A DNA stretch of 8,912 nucleotides from positions 7,821-16,732 of the forward strand of contig DMKD01000115.1 of the NCBI GenBank assembly GCA_003454605.1, read 5' to 3'. This DNA is from Spirochaeta sp. (GTDB taxonomy: Bacteria; Spirochaetota; Spirochaetia; UBA9216). The position numbers and the translations under genes were made by a program. The notes beneath the pieces are model-generated. The model saw only the letters and a program-made list of their open reading frames with translations. It was not told where the DNA came from and made no database searches. Below are positions 6,195 to 8,912 of the stretch, in pieces. Each line of letters starts with the position of its first letter. The stretch's first letter is position 1.

Positions 6195-7600
6195 TTTCAA
6201 AGAAACAGGAATATACGGTCAGTAAGAACGAACTCGGTAAGATGCCGCTATTTCCTGAAGGCATGCTCTTCGGCGCCGCAACATCGGCTTACCAGATTGA
6301 AGGACACGTGGGTGATGACGGCAGGGGAGCATCCATATGGGATGTTTTTGCTCATAAACGCGGCAGAATTTATAATAATGAGAATGGTGATCAAGCCTGC
6401 GAACACTACACAAGATTTAAAAACGATGTCTCGATTATGAGCCGGATAGGTCTCGATGCCTACCGTTTTTCTATATCCTGGCCGCGTATCCTTCCGGAGG
6501 GCAGGGGGGCTGTAAACCGTAAGGGCCTGGATTTCTATGATCGACTGGTTGATGAACTTCTGATTGCCGGAATAAGACCCTTTGCAACTCTGTTTCACTG
6601 GGATTTCCCTTATCAGCTCTACCGTGAAAACGGCGGTTTTGAGAAGCGCAGTACGGCGCGTTATTTTGCTGATTATGCCGAAATAGTTGCGGACAAACTA
6701 GGCGACAGGGTAAAGGACTGGATAACCCTGAACGAGCCCTGGGTTCATTCTACTCTGGGTTATATCCTCGGTACACATGCTCCCGGAAAAAAGACACCGA
6801 TCTACTGGGGCAGAACGGTACATAATCAGCTTCTCGCTCATGCCATGGCCATGGAACGAATAAAAGCGGCCAGTCCTGCTTCGCGTGTTGGAATTACATT
6901 GAATATTTCTCCGCCGCATCCTGCCGGTAATGCTGCGATAAATAAATCTGTAGTTGGTATAGCCGATCAGTTTCAGAACAGGGTCTTTCTTGATCCCCTG
7001 TTCAAGGGTGAGTATCCGGAGCAGCTGATGCGGAAACTCAGCCTGTTCTGGCCTGATGTCAGTGATGAGGATATGGCTTTAATCAGCCGTCCTATGAATT
7101 TTCTGGGCATCAACCTGTATTCAAGAAGCAGAGTTTTTTATGCGCCGTGGGTACCCTTCCTTGGAGCCTGGTTGAAGCAGAACCGCATGCCGAATAAGGA
7201 ATATATCAAGAATGGTGTCCGTTATACCTCCATGGGTTGGGAGGTCTATCCTGAGGCTCTCTATGAGACGCTGATTAATATCAGAGATAATTATGGTAAT
7301 GTCCCGGTTTTTGTAACCGAAAACGGAGCAGCTTACACTGATGAGCCTATCGATTATCGTGTTCATGATGATGCAAGGGTTCAATTTCTCTATGAATATA
7401 TCAATCAAGCAGCACGTGCAGCCGAAGAAGGCTGTGATTTGCGCGGATATTTCGTATGGTCGCTGATGGATAATTTTGAATGGGCGGAAGGTTATCGTAA
7501 ACAGTTCGGAATAGTCCATGTAGATTTTGAAACTCAGCGGCGTACTATCAAGGACAGCGGTTACTGGTACAAGGATCTCATTTTATCCAACAAGCGCTAA
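6191..7600 (+). CDS. Glycoside hydrolase family 1 beta-glucosidase
   Basis: This enzyme hydrolyses terminal beta-glucosidic (possibly also beta-galactosidic) bonds with retention of configuration. It has no signal peptide, so it acts in the cytoplasm. The 469-residue product spans the whole GH1 barrel. Acid/base Glu182 is in TLNEPW (179-184) and nucleophile Glu377 in VTENG (375-379). Sugar-binding residues appear as Gln35 (SAYQIEG), His136 (HWD), Asn181, Trp423, Glu430 and Trp431 (NFEWAEG). The Glu-Trp pair at 430-431 points to non-phosphorylated beta-glucosides, not the 6-phospho substrates taken up by PTS. The GTG start overlaps the HAD stop as GTGA and has GGGAGA (6176-6181) nine bases before it. 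The ATG at 6242, 17 codons in, would give the compact N-terminus more usual for GH1 but lacks a good ribosome site. The gene ends tail-to-tail with the patatin gene, sharing four bases. Family and mechanism are firm; exact substrate is inferred. Confidence 0.96.
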   Translation: MISKKQEYTVSKNELGKMPLFPEGMLFGAATSAYQIEGHVGDDGRGASIWDVFAHKRGRIYNNENGDQACEHYTRFKNDVSIMSRIGLDAYRFSISWPRILPEGRGAVNRKGLDFYDRLVDELLIAGIRPFATLFHWDFPYQLYRENGGFEKRSTARYFADYAEIVADKLGDRVKDWITLNEPWVHSTLGYILGTHAPGKKTPIYWGRTVHNQLLAHAMAMERIKAASPASRVGITLNISPPHPAGNAAINKSVVGIADQFQNRVFLDPLFKGEYPEQLMRKLSLFWPDVSDEDMALISRPMNFLGINLYSRSRVFYAPWVPFLGAWLKQNRMPNKEYIKNGVRYTSMGWEVYPEALYETLINIRDNYGNVPVFVTENGAAYTDEPIDYRVHDDARVQFLYEYINQAARAAEEGCDLRGYFVWSLMDNFEWAEGYRKQFGIVHVDFETQRRTIKDSGYWYKDLILSNKR

Positions 7601-8892
7601 CGGTTAATCAGGCTCAGCAAAATTTCTGCTGAAGCAAGTTCTGGAAAAAGATTTTCAACTGCTCTACTGCTGCGCATAATTTTCGCGTATTCATATGGGC
7701 TGTAATCGCTTAGTTCACGTTCAGAGACGAAAAGACTGATCGTATGTTCAATCATCTTGAAAAATGACTCGGATTCTTTTTTACTCGGCACAGTTCCTGA
7801 CTGCATTATATCAGCATACTTGTTCTGAATTTTCTCGATAAGATCTGATAATTTATACAGCCTGTTCCGGTCAATATCCAGGGCGGCTGCAGCTGATTCA
7901 ACAAGACAAAGGATGAGATTTCGGTTGCTTCGCTGTCCGGCAGGCATTATCTCCCGCACTAACGCTGCAGCATTCTCAGGGATGCATTTTCGCCCGTTAA
8001 GCTTCAGAAACCTGGAATATCCGGCAATATATTCAGGATTGAGAAGTCTCCTCATATAATCATCTTCAATTCCGTGATCCCTCAGAATGAAGTAGTTCAG
8101 ACCGTCATTCTTTTCGTATACCTTCATAGTATCAAGATACCCGGCATTCATCGCAACAGTAGCTTTGGCAGGATTAAAATCCAGAACATTGCCGAGCGGA
8201 ATTGATGTTTTGATATAGATGGTTTCTGTACCTGTCACATCGGGTCGTTTGTTAACACCAAAACCGGAAACATCTATAACAATGATTTTTCGATAGCCGC
8301 GGCTTTTCATCATTGCATGCGGAATGTTGTCATGAAGAGCACCGTCGATAAAATGTTTTCCGTTGATTTCAGCCCTTCTGAAGGCGGGAAACGATGCGCT
8401 TGCAAGCAGATAATCAGGAAGGGTGCCGTAAGGCATATCATCAAGATATATTTCACAAGGCTTCAGAATGCCTGCCTTGACAGTAACTATGCCCAAATCA
8501 ATCTCGGAACGCCGAATAAGATCTTCTCTAACCTCGGCTTTCAGAAGGTCCTGCAGAGGCCGCGGATTAAGTCCGAGATTTTTAAAATCGAGGTTGAATT
8601 CTCCAATCCGGGAGAGAGATTTCAGGCTGAATTTCAATTTTCCATTTTTCAGCATCTTTGCAGGAACATCTACCACCTGATCTATAGTCAAATTCGACCA
8701 GACCCTTAATGCCAGTTCAAAATCATCCTGAGCGACGAAAGCAGCATTCAACGCTCCTACCGATGCTCCGCAGACGGCGTTTATCTTTATATTGAGTTCC
8801 CGAAGGGCTTTCCATGCACCAATTTCATAGGCGCCCTTGGCTCCTCCGCCTGAGAATACGAGAGCATAGTGGGGTTTTTTATCAAACATCAT
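7597..8892 (-). CDS. Patatin-like phospholipase family protein
   Basis: This is a serine acyl hydrolase that likely acts on phospholipids or other acyl esters. It is cytoplasmic or membrane-associated, with no signal peptide or transmembrane helix seen. The N-terminal ~290 residues form the patatin domain: oxyanion-hole SGGGAKGAYEIGAW (14-27), nucleophile elbow GASVG with Ser44, ASASFPAFRR (164-173) and catalytic Asp183 in FIDGALHDN. The Ser-Asp dyad is therefore intact. Residues from about 300 to 431 form a mostly helical C-terminal extension that I do not recognise. The start is an ATG-ATG pair. The site GAGG-TGA (8893-8899) is three bases from the first and six from the second, so translation may begin at 8889; the outer ATG is given here. 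The gene converges on GH1 with overlapping stops and no terminator between them. Any promoter lies outside the window. Its link to the neighbouring genes is unclear. Confidence 0.93.
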   Translation of the reverse strand: MMFDKKPHYALVFSGGGAKGAYEIGAWKALRELNIKINAVCGASVGALNAAFVAQDDFELALRVWSNLTIDQVVDVPAKMLKNGKLKFSLKSLSRIGEFNLDFKNLGLNPRPLQDLLKAEVREDLIRRSEIDLGIVTVKAGILKPCEIYLDDMPYGTLPDYLLASASFPAFRRAEINGKHFIDGALHDNIPHAMMKSRGYRKIIVIDVSGFGVNKRPDVTGTETIYIKTSIPLGNVLDFNPAKATVAMNAGYLDTMKVYEKNDGLNYFILRDHGIEDDYMRRLLNPEYIAGYSRFLKLNGRKCIPENAAALVREIMPAGQRSNRNLILCLVESAAAALDIDRNRLYKLSDLIEKIQNKYADIMQSGTVPSKKESESFFKMIEHTISLFVSERELSDYSPYEYAKIMRSSRAVENLFPELASAEILLSLINR

Positions 8893-8899
8893 TCACCTC
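8893..8899 (-). promoter_or_regulatory. Shine-Dalgarno site of the patatin-like gene
   Basis: Read on the minus strand this is GAGGTGA, complementary to the 16S rRNA tail, directly before the ATG-ATG pair. Its spacing favours the second ATG (8889-8887) over the first. Confidence 0.65.
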
Positions 8900-8912
8900 T
8901 TTTTCTAATTTA

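Noticed and set aside
7612..7635. TCAGCA/TGCTGA hairpin near the GH1-patatin junction as a terminator
   Set aside because: The six-pair stem with a seven-base loop has no T-run after it on either strand and lies within the patatin coding region.
8317..8709. Plus-strand open frames opposite the patatin gene
   Set aside because: They are antisense to the catalytic domain, with no family features and compositions typical of shadow frames.

Overview
The window fits a spirochaete of moderate GC, probably Spirochaeta/Treponema-like. This rests on a complete PnrA/Bmp-type purine nucleoside ABC transporter, a binding lipoprotein whose lipobox is relaxed at the -3 position (Ala-Leu-Ser-Cys), and a GxxExxY protein. 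The assignment is inferred from gene content and was not tested by a search.

Layout. (1) Positions 1-4745 hold a nucleoside/BMP-family ABC importer on the plus strand: a 5'-truncated double-domain ATPase, two multi-pass permeases, and the substrate-binding lipoprotein. The first three genes are tightly packed, with an 11 bp overlap and then a 1 bp gap. The lipoprotein gene comes last and has its own good sigma70-like promoter, followed by tandem stops and a strong intrinsic terminator. (2) Positions 4746-5108 are non-coding but structured: the terminator, a ~118 bp imperfect foldback repeat whose core looks like a second terminator, and a hairpin overlapping the -35 box of a promoter. (3) Positions 5109-5474 encode a small GxxExxY protein with a PD-(D/E)xK nuclease-like residue pattern. 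(4) Positions 5535-7600 hold a two-gene unit: a HAD-superfamily phosphatase whose stop overlaps (GTGA) the start of a GH1 beta-glucosidase. (5) Positions 7597-8892, minus strand, encode a patatin-like phospholipase that converges on the glucosidase gene; the two stop codons overlap.

How they work together. The transporter would import nucleosides for salvage: the lipoprotein captures ligand at the membrane surface, the two permeases form the channel, and the ATPase drives transport with one canonical and one degenerate nucleotide site. The HAD/GH1 pair suggests cytoplasmic beta-glucoside hydrolysis alongside dephosphorylation of a small phosphorylated metabolite. The patatin protein probably acts on lipids and is not obviously linked to either module.

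Most of the window is ordinary metabolic and transport DNA. I do not see a clear undescribed multi-gene system. The least explained part is the 4746-5108 intergenic region and its relation to the GxxExxY gene.
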